Part shown: positions 1-13,297 of the stretch, piece by piece | How positions within the stretch are numbered: position 1 is the first letter of the stretch | Layout of the letters: each line of letters starts with the position of its first letter | Assembly: GCA_013397695.1 (NCBI GenBank) | Contig: VYZI01000049.1 | Span: 1,164,645-1,228,644 of the forward strand | Length of the DNA stretch: 64,000 bases | Reading direction: 5' to 3' | From: Centropus unirufus | Taxonomy: Eukaryota > Chordata > Aves > Cuculiformes > Centropidae | Position numbers and translations under genes: made by a program | Notes under the pieces: model-generated | Told to the model about the DNA's origin: nothing | Databases searched by the model: none | The model's input: only the letters and a program-made list of their open reading frames with translations

Positions 1-3000
1 TGCTAGGGGGAGTTTTGTTGTTTTTGTTTAACTATATATTTGAGGGGTTGGGAGTGAAGCAGCATTCAGTTTTCCAGTGGAAAAGGTGACTTACAACATC
101 TTATAAGTTATTGTCCAAACATGTTCATGATAACTCAAATTAACGCATACTTAAGACACTCAAGAACAGTAAAGAATATTGGGGACAACACAAAATCCCT
201 TGTCAGTGGAAAAATGGCCTATGATAAAATTCTCCAACGACTCTCAAGTCATCCAACTCTCCCTGCTGACAGAAGGAGCTTGTTTTTCTTCAAGAAAAAT
301 GTGCCAAAATGCACTAGACCTGAATGAGTTCTCATTGTAACTGTGATGAATTGTGAAGGTTATAGACAGAGAGGAAGAACATCACGCTAGGAAAAGCTCT
401 GGAAATACTCCGTGCTCATGGCTCAGAATTCCACTGGACACTTCTATACACTTAGTTCCTCCGTGCTTCAAATGCTGCCTACAAAACAGAGGGGCTTTTC
501 CATATGTAATAACTACTGTGAACAATATATTAAATGAGAAATTGTGAGATGCTCGGTTCCTATTTTCATGTAGCCTGTGTAGATAAAAAGAAACAATACC
601 TGTATGTATGCCAAAATGGTAACTTGTCTAGAATTTGACCTGCATTTGAAGAGCTAATCTAATCACTTAATGATACTAAAATGAAAGTGAAATAAGATAT
701 ATTACTTACAAAAAGTCATGAGTCCAGGTGAAATGAGATAGAATTAATGATTTTTATCTAGGACACACACTATAAATACTAAACAAAGAAAATAATAATT
801 TGGAATTAGAGTGTTTATTCCTTGTTAACCAACACATTGTCCTCAGGGTTCTTGCAAATGAGTAGCTGATTATTTGCATACCATCAGTCAGTCATCAGTT
901 TTAGTCAAGACATCAGTCAGATTTGCCTAATATTTTTCTAGACCAGAAAAGATGTTACAGTAAAACACAGAATATCTCCAAAGATACCACCAGGTTCAGA
1001 TGTATGAAAAAGGTACATTTCAGCTGTTTATGACTAAAGCTAACTCCAAGAAGCAAATCACTAAAATAACAAAGAATTGCAAGAGTTGGAAATGCATTAT
1101 TACTTTAACTCTATTTCGCTGTTTTCCTCCAGCAGAAGTACTTCCTATCTGTATGAAGTGGGTATGCTTAAGTATTAAGTATGTGTACTCCAGACAGTTC
1201 CTTACATAATTGAAACCCAACATTTAATTCAGACTTCTATTTGTCCAAATTTTGCTGCACTTGTAAACTGTTAAAACCTAAGGAGTGCACCTAATTTCAT
1301 CCAATGAAGCCAAATTAATGCTCCTCCTCGCTGCCCCATCTCTCCCATGGATGTGCTGTTTGCAATGATTACAGGTCCCAGCACATAAAAGACATACAAG
1401 TTCTAGCATGAACACTTAAATCGTTAAAACAGAAATAACGAGCCAACAGTCTGAGTTTTATTTATCTTTCACTGTCTCCCTGAGATGCTGCTGGACTCGA
1501 CAGTCTGTCCTTTACTTTTCCCCATCTAAAGTCTCCTTCTAAAACAGAAAATACCAAAACACACCTAATGTAAAGAAGCAACTACTTTCATGTAGTAAAC
1601 TACTAGTAGTAAACTACTTTTACTTTTTTTTAATACAGAAATGCAAAGCTTGACAGAGACATGGCACATTATTCACTGTGAATTTTTTTTGTAACGTATA
1701 ACTAAAATGGAAGAACACCTTAGATTTTATTTTAATTTATGTTTCATCATATTATGATCAATGACATTGCCAGTATCAGATAGGCAAAAATAAATGTGAT
1801 GGAACTTCCAAGCTCAGAATGTTTACTGCTGAGAGTAACTGATTCAACAGTAAAGACTGAATTATTTATTGTTCAATATATTTTTGGCTTAAGGTATGAA
1901 ACCAAATAAAAACGAACAGTGCAATACACACTACTGCACAGTCATTTTTCAGATACATATTTAACAAACAAAGAAAACCTTTTAGACTGACAGTCATCAA
2001 AGGAATCTGTGTATTTAACAGAAAAAAAAAAAAAGTTACCAGTGTACATTATGGAATCCAAAACAAGAATTACTAAGAATCACATGAAATCATCATACAG
2101 ACAGACATTCATGTTATTACTATTCTTTCTTAAGAAGATAGACTTAATCCAGTCATCTGAAAGCCAGAACAAAAGAACCCCAAACACAAAACCAACCCAA
2201 TCACTGTAACAGTAAATAACTGGCACTTTTGTATACAAAACTGACTTCAAAACCCCGAAATGTGAGCTGCTGTAGGGCTTAAGCCCTATCTGAAACCTAA
2301 GGAAGACACCTAACAGCAAGAAGAGGCTGCGGGCTCAGCACTAGAATACCCTTCTTAACATCGTACCATCATGCTTTAAGGTATTTCTGTCAACAGCTTC
2401 TTGAATATTTTTCCTTTCAAAGAGAAATGGCAATGGGGAACTCAAGAATTTTTTATAACAAATAAATAGCCAATATCCTCTTCCCAGTTTAAGACCACTA
2501 TACATTGCTTGTTTGACATAGTATGGGTGGACCATGACAGATAAAATAAGCACCATCATTATGTAATAAGCTGCAATTATTTTTATGGCTATTGAATTCC
2601 ATTCTTCCTATGCAATACACAGAATGCAAATGCAAAGCAATAGTACAAATTACAAGCCCTAACAAGGCAGTAAATCTGAACTGAGTCACGCAACATAACG
2701 TGTCTGTAAACTTTCCCACCAGATGCAAAAAAAGGCTTTTAAATTTCAGAAGCTGTTCTTTTTAACTTGTTCTTCACATTTTATTTTACATTATTGAACA
2801 AACCCTATTTCTGCTCATCTCAAAATAGCAAATTAGTAGTTCTACCAAGTTAGAGAAAAATTCAAAGAAATTGAGATGTTGTAAGACTTAATTTATCACT
2901 AGATGTGGTGGTCTTTTCCTTTTCTATTGCATTATAAAAATAAAACATTTAAATATAAGACAACTGTCATCAGAAATACAGTTGATTAGGGATTATGATT

Positions 3001-4659
3001 CATAATAAGATCACAACCTATAAAAATCATCAGCTGTGCAGAATGAGCTGTTCCAGTTGACAGATCTTTATTAACAAAATCTGCCAATAAATTACAGAAA
3101 AAGCTGATTTTAAAAAATTGCTTTTGGCTTTCAGTGTGTGGAGTGTAAGGTTCTCCTGACAATAACATGTTTTATGTGGTTTCACAAATCATGTTGTTGT
3201 GAAAAAGTTATACTAATAAAATTTAGTGAGAATGAAGGGAACCGATCAGTTTACAAAATTCAAATATAACATGCCCTGACTATAAAGTATAATATAGTCG
3301 GGCTTTGATTCCCTTGGCTTGTGGGCAGCAGATATTAGAATAAAATCATTAAAGGAGTACCACTTAAAGCACAGCTTCTACAAGTAGTTCTGGAGCTTCA
3401 CTGAATTACAGCTGCACCACTTAACTCCCCAACGCCAGAATCAGTAGATTCTGTACCAAACCAAGAGGGGTGAGCTGTTCTACAAAATGTGATGGTTAAT
3501 AATTAGACTGCGGCAGTAAGACTTGCTAAGAAGCACAATGCTTCTACACAGTGGAATAAGATCTTACACTTTTAGCTACAGTTGACAACCGAAACATCCT
3601 GTTAAGTAATAATAATGATAATAATAAACCAAAACAAAACCCTCCAACCTTTGTAGCTGACAAATCTTATGCTTTTTAAGTCATTATGAAAACCTGGACA
3701 TCTGAAATATTTAAACACCAAAAAGTCACTATATTTCTGACTCTACAAATTCCTAAACTGCCAGAAGCATTTCACGACATGAACATTTTTTTATTTTATT
3801 TTATTTTTGGCCTCACTCATCATGCAAATGCCTTGAGTCTGTATGCTTCTGGCAACAGGCTGCTACTCTGACACTGACCAGCACACTGAGGAAAAGAAAA
3901 ACTTCCTCTATGGCACTTCATTTAGTGATTTTTAATGAAAATAAATGAAGTAAAAGAAAATTGCAGGTTTCTATTGGGCACAGACTAAAATGAAAAATTT
4001 TTAGAGACTATAATCAGTGATATCTCTTCTCGATGTCTTGAGCACATTCAGGTTACATTTATTTTCACAACCTCTAGATTGTACAATTTACTGGCTTCAG
4101 CTACTACAAACTGTTCTGTTTTGAACATTGCCAGTATTAACTTGCACAGACTCACTTCTAATCTAAAATCTCAATGGCTCATTATAATTGCATGCTATAA
4201 AGTTTGCCTTTAAACTATTAACAGGAGAAGCCTAGACAATCTCTGATGATTAGATATTCTGTTTTGGTAATATAATGCTGGTAAAATAAGCAATCTAATG
4301 AATATCACACTGACATCTCCTTTTAAAATGTGAACGATTTGCTCCAAATGCTTACCTACATCTCAAGATAGGGAATATATTATGGAATACAATTCAGGAA
4401 TTTAACTTTATGCCTCTGCCACAAAGATTTAAGTAGTACAATATTAATAGCAATCTATGCGCTAGCTTAAAAGACCTCTATGAGAAGGACGGTCAAAGTA
4501 TAGTGAATGATGAGAACTGCATATTATTTAAAAAAACAACAAGTCTTATAAACGGCAAGTTTTCATATTTTTAGAAGAAGCAAAATTACAGAAGGCACCA
4601 TAGACATGACAAGTTCCATATGACGTACAGGTCCATTATTCTACTCAATATAGAAGATA

Positions 4660-6008
4660 AGCATACATATGCCAGTCAGCCTCACCTCTATGCCCGAGAA
4701 GATCACAGAAAAGACCCTCCTAGAAAGTATGCTAATGCACATAGAGGACAGGAAGGTGATTTGAGATAGCCAGCGGGGCTCCACAAAGAGCAAGTCTTGC
4801 CTGAGCAATTTACTAGCCTTCTGTGAAGGACTGACTACATCAGTGGACAAGGGAAGACCAATGGATGTCATCTATGTGGACTTCTGTAAGGCCTTTGACA
4901 TGGTCTCCCACAACATGCTTCTCTTTTAGGTTAAAGAGATATGGATTTGATGGATAGACTGTTTGGTGGATGAGGAATTGGTAGGAAGGTTGCATCCAGC
5001 AGGTAGTGGTCAGTGGCTCAATCTCCCAATGGAGACTGGTGACAAGTTGTGTCCCTTGGCAGTCTGTACAGGGACCAATATTGTTTAATATCTTCATCAG
5101 TGGCATGGGCAGTGAGATCATGCACTCCCTTAGCAAGTCTGCTGGCTACACCAAGCTGAGTGGTGTGGTTGACTCCCCTGAGAGACAGGATGGCACCCAG
5201 AGTAACAAGGACAAGCTTGAGAAGTGGGCCCCTGTGAACCTCATGAGGTTCAACAAGGCCAAGTGCAAGGTCCTGCTTGAAGCAACCCCCAATGCAGGCT
5301 TAGGGATGAACAGATTGATAGCAGCTCTGCAGCGAAGGACTTGGGGGTACTGGTGGATGAAGAGCTGGACATGAGCTGGCAGTGTGCACTTGCAGCCTAG
5401 AAGGCCAGTTGTTCGTTTCCTGGGCTGCCTCAAAAGAAGCATGGTCAGCAGATTGAGGGAGGTGACTCTGCCCCTCTACTCTGCTCTGGTGAAACCACAC
5501 CTGGAGTATTCCATTCAGCTCTGGAGTCCTCAACAGAGGAAAGACAAGGACCTCTTGGAGCAGGTCTAGAGAAGGGTCACAAAAATTATCAGAGGGATGG
5601 AACAATTCTCCTATGAAGAAAGGCTGAGAGAGTTGGGGTTGTTCACCCTGAAAAAGAGTATGAAGTGACATTATTGTGGCTGTCTAATACATAAAGGGGA
5701 CCTAGAAGACTGATGGGAACAAACACTTTAGCAATAGGACAAGGGGTAATGTTCTTAAACTGAAAGTGAGCAGATTTAGACTACATAACACATTTTTTAT
5801 GACGATGGTGGTGAATCACAGGAACAGGTTGCCCAGAAGCTGGTACAAGCTCCAGCCCTGGAAAAACATTCAAGGTCAGGTTGGACAGGGGTCCAAGCAA
5901 TCTGACCTAGTTGAAGATGTCCCTGTTCATTGCGGGGGGGGGGGGAGGGAGGGTTACATGACTTTTAAAGGTCCCTTCCAGCCCAAAGCATTCCATGATT
6001 CTGTGATT
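4660..6008 (+). mobile_element. CR1 LINE, 5'-truncated, reverse transcriptase part to 3' end, inactive
   Basis: Translating the plus strand in shifting frames gives CR1 ORF2 from the PVSLTSMPEKI region through the reverse transcriptase to the C terminus, followed by the 3'UTR and a tip with GATTCTGTGATT near 6000. The first catalytic Asp lies in YVDFCKAFD (Asp codon 4879-4881). The FADD box has decayed: the two Asp codons are GGC and TAC (5144-5149), reading AGY. In-frame stops include TGA at 4762-4764, TAG at 4927-4929 and TAG at 5567-5569, and the frame changes more than once. A run of about 13 G sits at 5934-5946 in the 3'UTR. It is antisense to BABAM2. The 5' edge is uncertain by some tens of bases. 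Confidence 0.92.
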
Positions 6009-7798
6009 ATGGGGAGATAGTAAAATAGTATATGCTCTATAATGTCCTATGCTCTCTTGAGAGGCAGCTTCCCAGTATAGCTGAAAACTAGTATAAGAAG
6101 ATCTACTTAGTCCTGAACTCCAATTCCTTCATGCCACTCACTTTCTGACTTTAAGACACATCAAGTTAGTTACCTAGCTATCGACAAAACCAAATTAAGT
6201 GTAAAATCAAAATAAAAAAATAGTTTTTCAAACTATTTGGATCAAATTTTTATGTTAAACAGTGGTCCCATTTTTCATACAAGCATATTCATGTTTTGGT
6301 ATTTGCAGCGATTTAATACAAACGTTAAAAATGCTGTAAAGTAAATCAGACTGCTAAATCACAACAGTAATAAGACCAGCCTGGAAAAAAAATCTCATTT
6401 GACCCTGCATATTATACTTAACTATTGTTTGTTCTCTGCTAGTGTCGATTACTCAAACATACGCAAGTACTGCAGTCTTTTCACAGTACCTGGAATTTGG
6501 TCTACATTGTAAACAAAAGTTGCACTGAAGTCCTTTAGCAGACTTCCAAATGATGAAATCACAGTAAGGAGAAACACAAATATGTTCTTATCTTTCAATT
6601 CAGACTCGAGGATAAACCTTTTCCATTGACAGTCCCACACACAACTGTTTGGCCCCCGGCAATGTGTCTAGACAACGTCTGTTATTTGTTTCAGTTCTGA
6701 AAGATATGCAACTAAATACAATGGTCATCACAAAAACTCTTCAGGAAAAAAAAAAGTTTAAAGATCTTTTTAAAGTCTTCTAAAAAAGAAATCAGGTTTT
6801 CTCTGCATATTTCCTTTACAGATGAACAGTAAGAAATTATTGGAAGGCAGCTGGTCACAGAATCAAGGCTAAATTGGTCCAGATATTAGCTATCCACCAG
6901 GACACGACAAGGAGGTGCATAAGAATAGGAAATGAATAATTAAAAAATTGCATACAACATGATATTGATAATCAGGGCACATCTTCCTTAGCCAAAATCT
7001 CAAAAAAAAAGATGGGAATAAAATAAAAATACCTAAATGTCTTGTTTTCAAGAGCAGTGCTGGCAACACTCTAAAGTTCACTCATACTGTGCAATCATAC
7101 CAGAGTCACACAATCTAGAACAATCTGTAAATTACTGAACTGGAGATACTTAATGAATTATCATTATTATAATATACGTCCCTGCAGCTGACCAAAACCA
7201 CAAAGAATGAAACTAAATTTGGATGAGGTATTTTAGATGCTATGCCTTTTACCTTTGTTATTGGGCATTTAGGGTATCTGTAAAGAGGCGCTAGGTCTGA
7301 CTCTCAGAACCAGTACGTACAGTGAATACTTCATTTATATAATATTGAGGTGATAATTAGAAATGTTGCAACTGACAAGAAAGAATTTAAGCCAAAATAA
7401 ATGTGCTGATTAAAAATCCAACTGCAAAAAAAAAAAAGGAAAGGGAAAGTATAACAGTAAACAGATACAGATGCAAGGATTTTCCTGAGCCAAAGCCATA
7501 CTCTTGTTAAATAAGAGAACTTTAATGAAAGACTTATCAGTGATGAACCTCGCAGTAGTTTGAGCCACCAGCTTGATTCTGCAGTTATTTCAACACTTTG
7601 CATAAGAAAACGTGTATGATTGGATGAGTTCCACACAGAATTCAAATACCTTGTATTAAAATATAACTTTGTAAAGGAAAAAATAATTAAAAGTGTGTCT
7701 TTTCCTAAATGTTTTTTAAATCAACATTTCTTTTTGCACAGTTATTTAGTTTGGAAAAATAAAGAAAATAACAAATGATTTTTTTTTTCAAATATGAA

Positions 7799-7827
7799 GG
7801 AAAATGCCAAGAAAAATGCCAAGAAAA
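7799..7827. repeat. Short tandem duplication
   Basis: Two and a bit copies of a 12-base unit (AAAATGCCAAGA) in unique intron 6 sequence; likely replication slippage. Confidence 0.8.
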
Positions 7828-9688
7828 ACTAAACATAAATTTATCTGCTGCAGGGTATTACATGGGTATTCTGTTTTTAAATAAATAAAGGAATTTTCGT
7901 AGAATTTCAAAAGCTACAGTGTATTCTGCATCGCTCTTTTAATCATTCCCACTCATGCATAGCTCTTATCCTTAAAAGACAGACACACTTGAGCTAAATT
8001 TTAAATTTAGTCCAGCGAATACCTTTCAAGTAGCTTGGTAATCCTGCCTTTCCTGTATGTACAACCCAACTTATGCTACACCTTCAAATTTGTATTCTTT
8101 ATACAGGAAGAATACTCCCACAACAATCAGTACAAAATCGACAAAGTAATATCTTGTGATTCTAAAGCCTATTCTCAACGTGTCCAAAGACTTTTTTTTT
8201 ACAGCGTAGACTGTTCTCACAGCTTACATCCTCAAACCTGAATATTGGCTTACTCTACAAGGCTTTACAGTCACACTTCTAGTGTGATTACGCATTGAGA
8301 TCAATAAAAATTTCAGAAAAGCATTACAGATCAGTGTATTGGGAGTGACTGATGAGGCAAAAATAATGCTCTTTAAATACTTAATCAGATTTTAATACAA
8401 ATAGTATTCTCTGCCATATTTTATGTTTAACGAAAGTATAACAAAGGTCTGAATTTTGCAAATCATTACAGAGAAGCTACTGCACGCTATACAGCTGGCT
8501 ACAGACTAGAACATAACTCAAATACTTTAAATTCTGTTGTTAAATATCAAGCCATTAATAGACAAACATCCTTCAATTACTGACTGCTCTTCCACCTTTC
8601 AGGGTAATATATTAACAAGTTCTTCCACTACATCATTAGATGCTCTATCGTGTACTATAATCCAACAGGTAGCATTGGAAGCAATGTAACTGTCAGACAT
8701 GATGGAAAATAAACTATTTTACTGCAATAAATCAAAGATTTATTTATGTCAAAAGTCTCATTTAGAAAAAAAAAAGAAAATAAATTTAAAGCCCTGGACA
8801 GCTTATGAAAAATCTGATTTTTTTAACTAGCTGTATGAATTTGGAGTAGTCAGAGCATAATTATTTCAAGCACAGTAGAACAGAGCCAATTCTACCTGCC
8901 CTTATGTTGTTATATGAGATGACACTCATACGGCTGATAATGTACCAATAGAAGAAGCTAAAGGCACCAGGGGTAAAAGATCCACGCTGGCTATAGAATA
9001 TTATGTCATAATTCATTCTGAAGCCCGAGTCAAACCATTCTTCTGCCATCAACAAATGCTACTGGAAGAAAACTATATTCCTTCTCCTGTAGTCTCTTCC
9101 AGACTACGTGCCACTTTCCTACCAGTTAACCTGCTAGTGTGCATAGCAGACGTCTGCATAAGAAAGCTAAGGATTTCATCAGTACCTTGCTCATCAAGGA
9201 GAATCTGCTGTTGTAAAGATCCAGGCTATTACATACAAAAATACATTTGTTTTGAAACCCCAAAGCTAAGATTAAGATTTTAGAAACGTCAAAATAAAGG
9301 TAGACTGGAAACTTTGATTCTGCTACCTTCTGTGTGTGCCTCTTCACATCCCAGAATCTATACACACATGGAAAACTAATACGTTTTTCCTTCAGACTAA
9401 TGAATCATTCAGTACCCAGGATGAATAATGCTCCAGGAACCAGTTATGGAGCACTGATGATTTATCCATGGTATACTGATCTTGTTTAGAGAGTCTGGAA
9501 GATGTTTAGTGAACATGAAAGCGACCTACAGTAAGGAGGAGCACGCTGTCATGCATTAAAATGTTACTCTTTAGAAACAATACTAGAATCTGTTTCTGTC
9601 ACAGGATTCCTACGTGATGACTTACGTAAGTCATACACTCCCCAGAGGCTGAACACCAGGCTGGCAGCCCTGCGACTGAAGCGATTAA

Positions 9689-9702
9689 ACACACACACAC
9701 AC
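9689..9702. repeat. (AC)7 microsatellite
   Basis: Seven perfect AC units within intron 6; short, possibly polymorphic. Confidence 0.9.
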
Positions 9703-11094
9703 GTCCTGAAATTGTAGACCAATTTAAAATTATTCCTAGAAAATACAGCACTTGGAATTCTGATAGGAGCAAACAGCACAGTCCACTTTAGACAGTCTCC
9801 TTTTTTCCCACAGAGATTTTCAGAAGGAAATCACATCTATCCTGCAGTCCAGATGCCTTTGAGAAAGTTAGGACTGGCTCATTACTCAAAAAGCAAATAG
9901 TCTACAGCAAGTAAAGAGAACATAGGATACCAATCTCAGACCAAAGAAAATCAGTCATGTTATAGTTCTGGGGTTTAGTTCATGGCTTTTAGCTCAAGAT
10001 AAGTTATTTGGAGAATCACTAAAGATTCATACTTCCAGTTTTACAATAACAGTACACAGTGCTAACAACAGAGAAGGCAATGGGTTCCACACTAACATTT
10101 TCATCTTAACATCATTATTGCTAAACATTAAATAGCTGTTATTTCCAAATAATTAAAAGTAAAAACCTGATTAAGGACGATGACATGCAGTTTAAAGGAA
10201 AGATGGATGTTGGTAACATCAGCTGACTCAAACCTTGTCTGCAGTAGCTCTGGCATTTCATTCTGACAGTAGTGACAGAGAGAACCCAGATCTCTCATTG
10301 CATCCTCTGGATATAGTAACCATATGATAGGCTTCTGCACTAACTGCTTGAAAGTATGACTGTCCTCCTGCTGAGAAAGCTACCTGTTTCAAATTATTCA
10401 GTGTTGGTAGTTTGTCATAAGGTTTTTTTTGTTTTGTGTTTTTGTTGGGTTTTCTCCTCTTAGCAAAGAAGTACTTATTTCCAACTCACATCAATACTCT
10501 ACTTTCTAAAGTAACTGGTCAAATTAGTGTTCATGGTAAACAAGGAGGGAAAGTAATCACCAAACCCTTCGATTTGTATAATCGGTATTTGCACCCTCTG
10601 TTAAGAAATGGTATATTTAGTTTGCTATTCTGCTTCTACTATTAAGACTACTGGCTCAACTGGACTGCTCACTTCAAAAAATGCAACATTTACAGAGCTG
10701 GAAGTTCCATAGACTTATATACAAGAGTTTACCTTGAAATATTTGAATTTATTCCCCACGATAATGTAATACCCTGGATATGGTCAAGAGTTTGCAACTT
10801 ACTATATTGGCTAAAAAAACAGAATGTCTACATTGCATGTGATCTTTCGCAACAACCTAAACCCTGCAAGTCCTTTAGAGTGATAAGTGTATATTTACTA
10901 CCTGGTAAAACAGCCTGTGAAACAACATCATGTCTAGTATCACCTTTCCAAAACATAATCTAATCAGGTTTAGAAATGGTGAACTTTCAAACTCTTGGAA
11001 AGGAGGAGGGCAGGAAAGTAAAAATGGTTACTAAGAACATTTCAGTAATTCATACTCTCTCACAAATACTGTCAAACGTAGACATTCATTTTAC

Positions 11095-11169
11095 CTTGAG
11101 AAGGTATGTGGGAATATTGCTGAAATCTACAGGCAACTTCAAGAGAAAGCGAGCTGAGAACTCTCCAGT
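11095..11169 (-). CDS. BABAM2: BABAM2 exon 6: residues 166-190, last coding exon in the window
   Basis: This 75-nt exon, phase 0 at both ends, encodes [20 protein letters not shown] then TYLLK, in the region between the two UEV-like domains. It matches the human protein exactly as I recall it. The acceptor CAG (11172-11170) follows a run of about ten pyrimidines (CCTTTTTTCC). The donor is CAAG|GTAAAA, with A at intron position +5 in place of G, the weakest of the five donors. A longer chance open frame on the opposite strand (10976-11431) overlaps this exon and has no recognisable product. The next expected coding stretch (DVNEDPGEDVALL) is not found between here and base 1 on the minus strand. 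Confidence 0.96.
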
Positions 11170-12235
11170 CTGTGGAAAAAAGGTAACACTAATGAGACCA
11201 GGTCTAAAACAGAAATTGAACATTCTGAGGATGAAATATTATCCAGAAAAATGTGTAAGAGTTCATTCATACCAAATAGAAGGGTTGGGACTTAAAACAA
11301 GATTTCTCAATGGAATTACTGAAGGGGAAAAAAATATATTTAACAGATGTTATATGAGAAAGCATGTTAAAAAACCACCAAACTGCATTGCCAGCAAGCA
11401 AAAAGTAGTCGGAATACAACAATGTGCATGATAAAGATCAGATGATACTTCGTTAGACCCTAAATATAGATGTATCTTGGCTGTACTCATTTCCGGACAA
11501 AGATCTGGCAAGACCTGAAAATGGTCTGAAAGTAAACCTGAAGACTTGACAGACCTATAAGAGGGTATGGATAAAACAGAGACATCTTCACAAACACTGC
11601 AGGTATCCATCAGAGAATGATGAGTGAGGTGAAGATGTATCAAAAGTGTCCTCTGAATAAATACAGGGGAAAGAACTGAAGTAGACGGCTTGCTGCATGT
11701 AGTTTGTTTTCAGAATCAGGGGACTCTCAACACCTAGACAACCGTTTACTGCAAGGTTGCCAAGCGTCCCCTACACATTGCTCTTTTTTATGCATAACGT
11801 GTATGCAGAGGAAATGGAAAGGATTTCCTTTCTGTTTCATACACTTCCTCAAAACCAGACTTTGTCCACCTGGTTATGAAGCAATGAAATTGATTCTTTT
11901 CAAAAAACAAATGCTTCCCTGATTTCCTCCATATTAATTTTTTGTCATCCTCATTTTTTTATTCAGTAATGTAGCCATGCAGCATGTATATTTGTAACAT
12001 TGAATGAGCAGGACAAAAAGCATTGAATATTAATTTTATCAGTGAAGTACAAAATAATCAGGACACACTGAGACAAGGTAGGCAAACTTTTTTCAGTTTT
12101 AACGCTGGCAGATCTTAGATAACACACTTTTTTTTCAAAAAAAGAAGTACTTCATTTTAACAGGCAAGGAGAAAATCAAACCTCTGTGAATATGCGGCAT
12201 TTGTTGTGCCACTGTTACACATATGTACGACAAGG

Positions 12236-12990
12236 TTTATGAGGTTTAACAAGGCCAAATGAAGGGTCCTGCACTTGGATACAACCAACCTGAGCAGCAC
12301 TACAGCCCTGGGGAAGAGTGGCTGGAAAAGCTGCCTGGGGAAAGACCTGGAGGCATGGGCTGACAGGCGACTGAACATGAGCCAGCAGTGGCCCAGGTAG
12401 CCAAGAAGGCCAACGGCATCTTAGCCTGTATCAGAAACAGTGTGGCCAGCAGGGCCAGGGAGGTGATTCTGCCCCTGGACTCAGCACTGGTGAGGCTGCA
12501 CCTCGAATCCTGTGTGCAGTTCTGGGCCCCTCACTCCAAGAAGGATGTTGAGGTTCTGGAGTGTGTCCTGAGAAGGGCGACAAAGCTGGTGAAGGGGCTG
12601 GAGAACAAGTCTGATGAGGAGCGGCTGAGGGAGCTGGGGTTGTTCAGCCTGGGGAAGAGAAGGCTGAAGGGAGACCTTATCCCTGCCTACATCTGCCTGA
12701 AAGGAGGTTGTGGGTCTCTTCTCCCAAGGGACAGGTGATAGGACAGGGGGGAATGGCCTCAAGCTGTGTCAGGGCAGGTTCAGATTGGACATCAGGAAAA
12801 AACTCTTCACTGAAAGGGTCATCAGTCCCTGGCAGAGGCTGCCCAGGGAGGTGGTGGAGTCCCCATCCCTGGTGGTATTTAAAAGATCGGTAGACGAGAT
12901 GCTTGGGGATATGATTTAGTGGTGGACAGGTATGGTTGAACTCAATGATCTCAGAGGTCTTTTCCAGCCTGGTGATTCTATGATTCTGTA
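12236..12990 (+). mobile_element. CR1 LINE 3' fragment, relatively well preserved
   Basis: The fragment starts within the RT-domain motif FNKAK (around 12246) and runs to a 3' tip ending GATTCTATGATTCTG near 12987. A 116-residue open stretch (12388-12738) carries the conserved CR1 ORF2 C-terminal motifs (AKKANGILACI, EERLRELGLFSLGKRRLKGD). It continues after one frame change near 12705-12715 as SQGTGDRTGGNGLKLCQGRF to REVVESPSLVVFK, ending near 12919. It is antisense to BABAM2 and lies 1.1 kb into intron 5 from exon 6. Few visible lesions suggest a younger insertion than the 4660-6008 copy. Confidence 0.93.
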
Positions 12991-13297
12991 TCTACCTTGT
13001 TTTCTCTTTACTACCTTAAATGTCCTGCATAGCCAAAGTGAGAAGAAAAATAATTTTAACAAGAAATGTACGATAGGCAAACTTAAAGTGTACATCCATC
13101 TACAGCAAATGCATATATTGCAGTGCGCATTAAAAAGGTGACTGTAAATACTACAGTAGATCTAAACACCATCTTCTTTATCACATGTATGGCTGTACCT
13201 TGTGGTGGGCAAAAGCCTGAGATACATCTGAAGTATTCTCTCAGTAAAATGCAGCATTGGCCCATGGCACAGATGTAGAGGATCTGGACAACAAACA

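Larger units (their letters stand above)
1..11094 (-). other. BABAM2: BABAM2 intron 6, partial
   Basis: This stretch starts at the exon 6 donor (GT at 11094-11093) and runs off the left edge. It holds one large CR1 fragment (4660-6008) and short simple repeats: a TAATAA-rich tract near 3607-3627, a duplicated 12-bp unit at 7799-7827, and seven AC units at 9689-9702. I saw no BABAM2 exon 7, RNA gene or other protein-coding exon. All open frames outside the CR1 are short and resemble nothing I know. Confidence 0.85.

Noticed and set aside
6449..6640. Minus-strand frame considered as BABAM2 exon 7
   Set aside because: Despite a GGTACT donor-like site inside, the translation does not match BABAM2 residues after 190 (DVNEDPGEDV).
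10976..11431. 151-residue open frame on the plus strand, the longest in the window
   Set aside because: It lies antisense across exon 6, has no recognisable motif, and the minus-strand reading is an exact BABAM2 exon with splice sites. Chance antisense frame.
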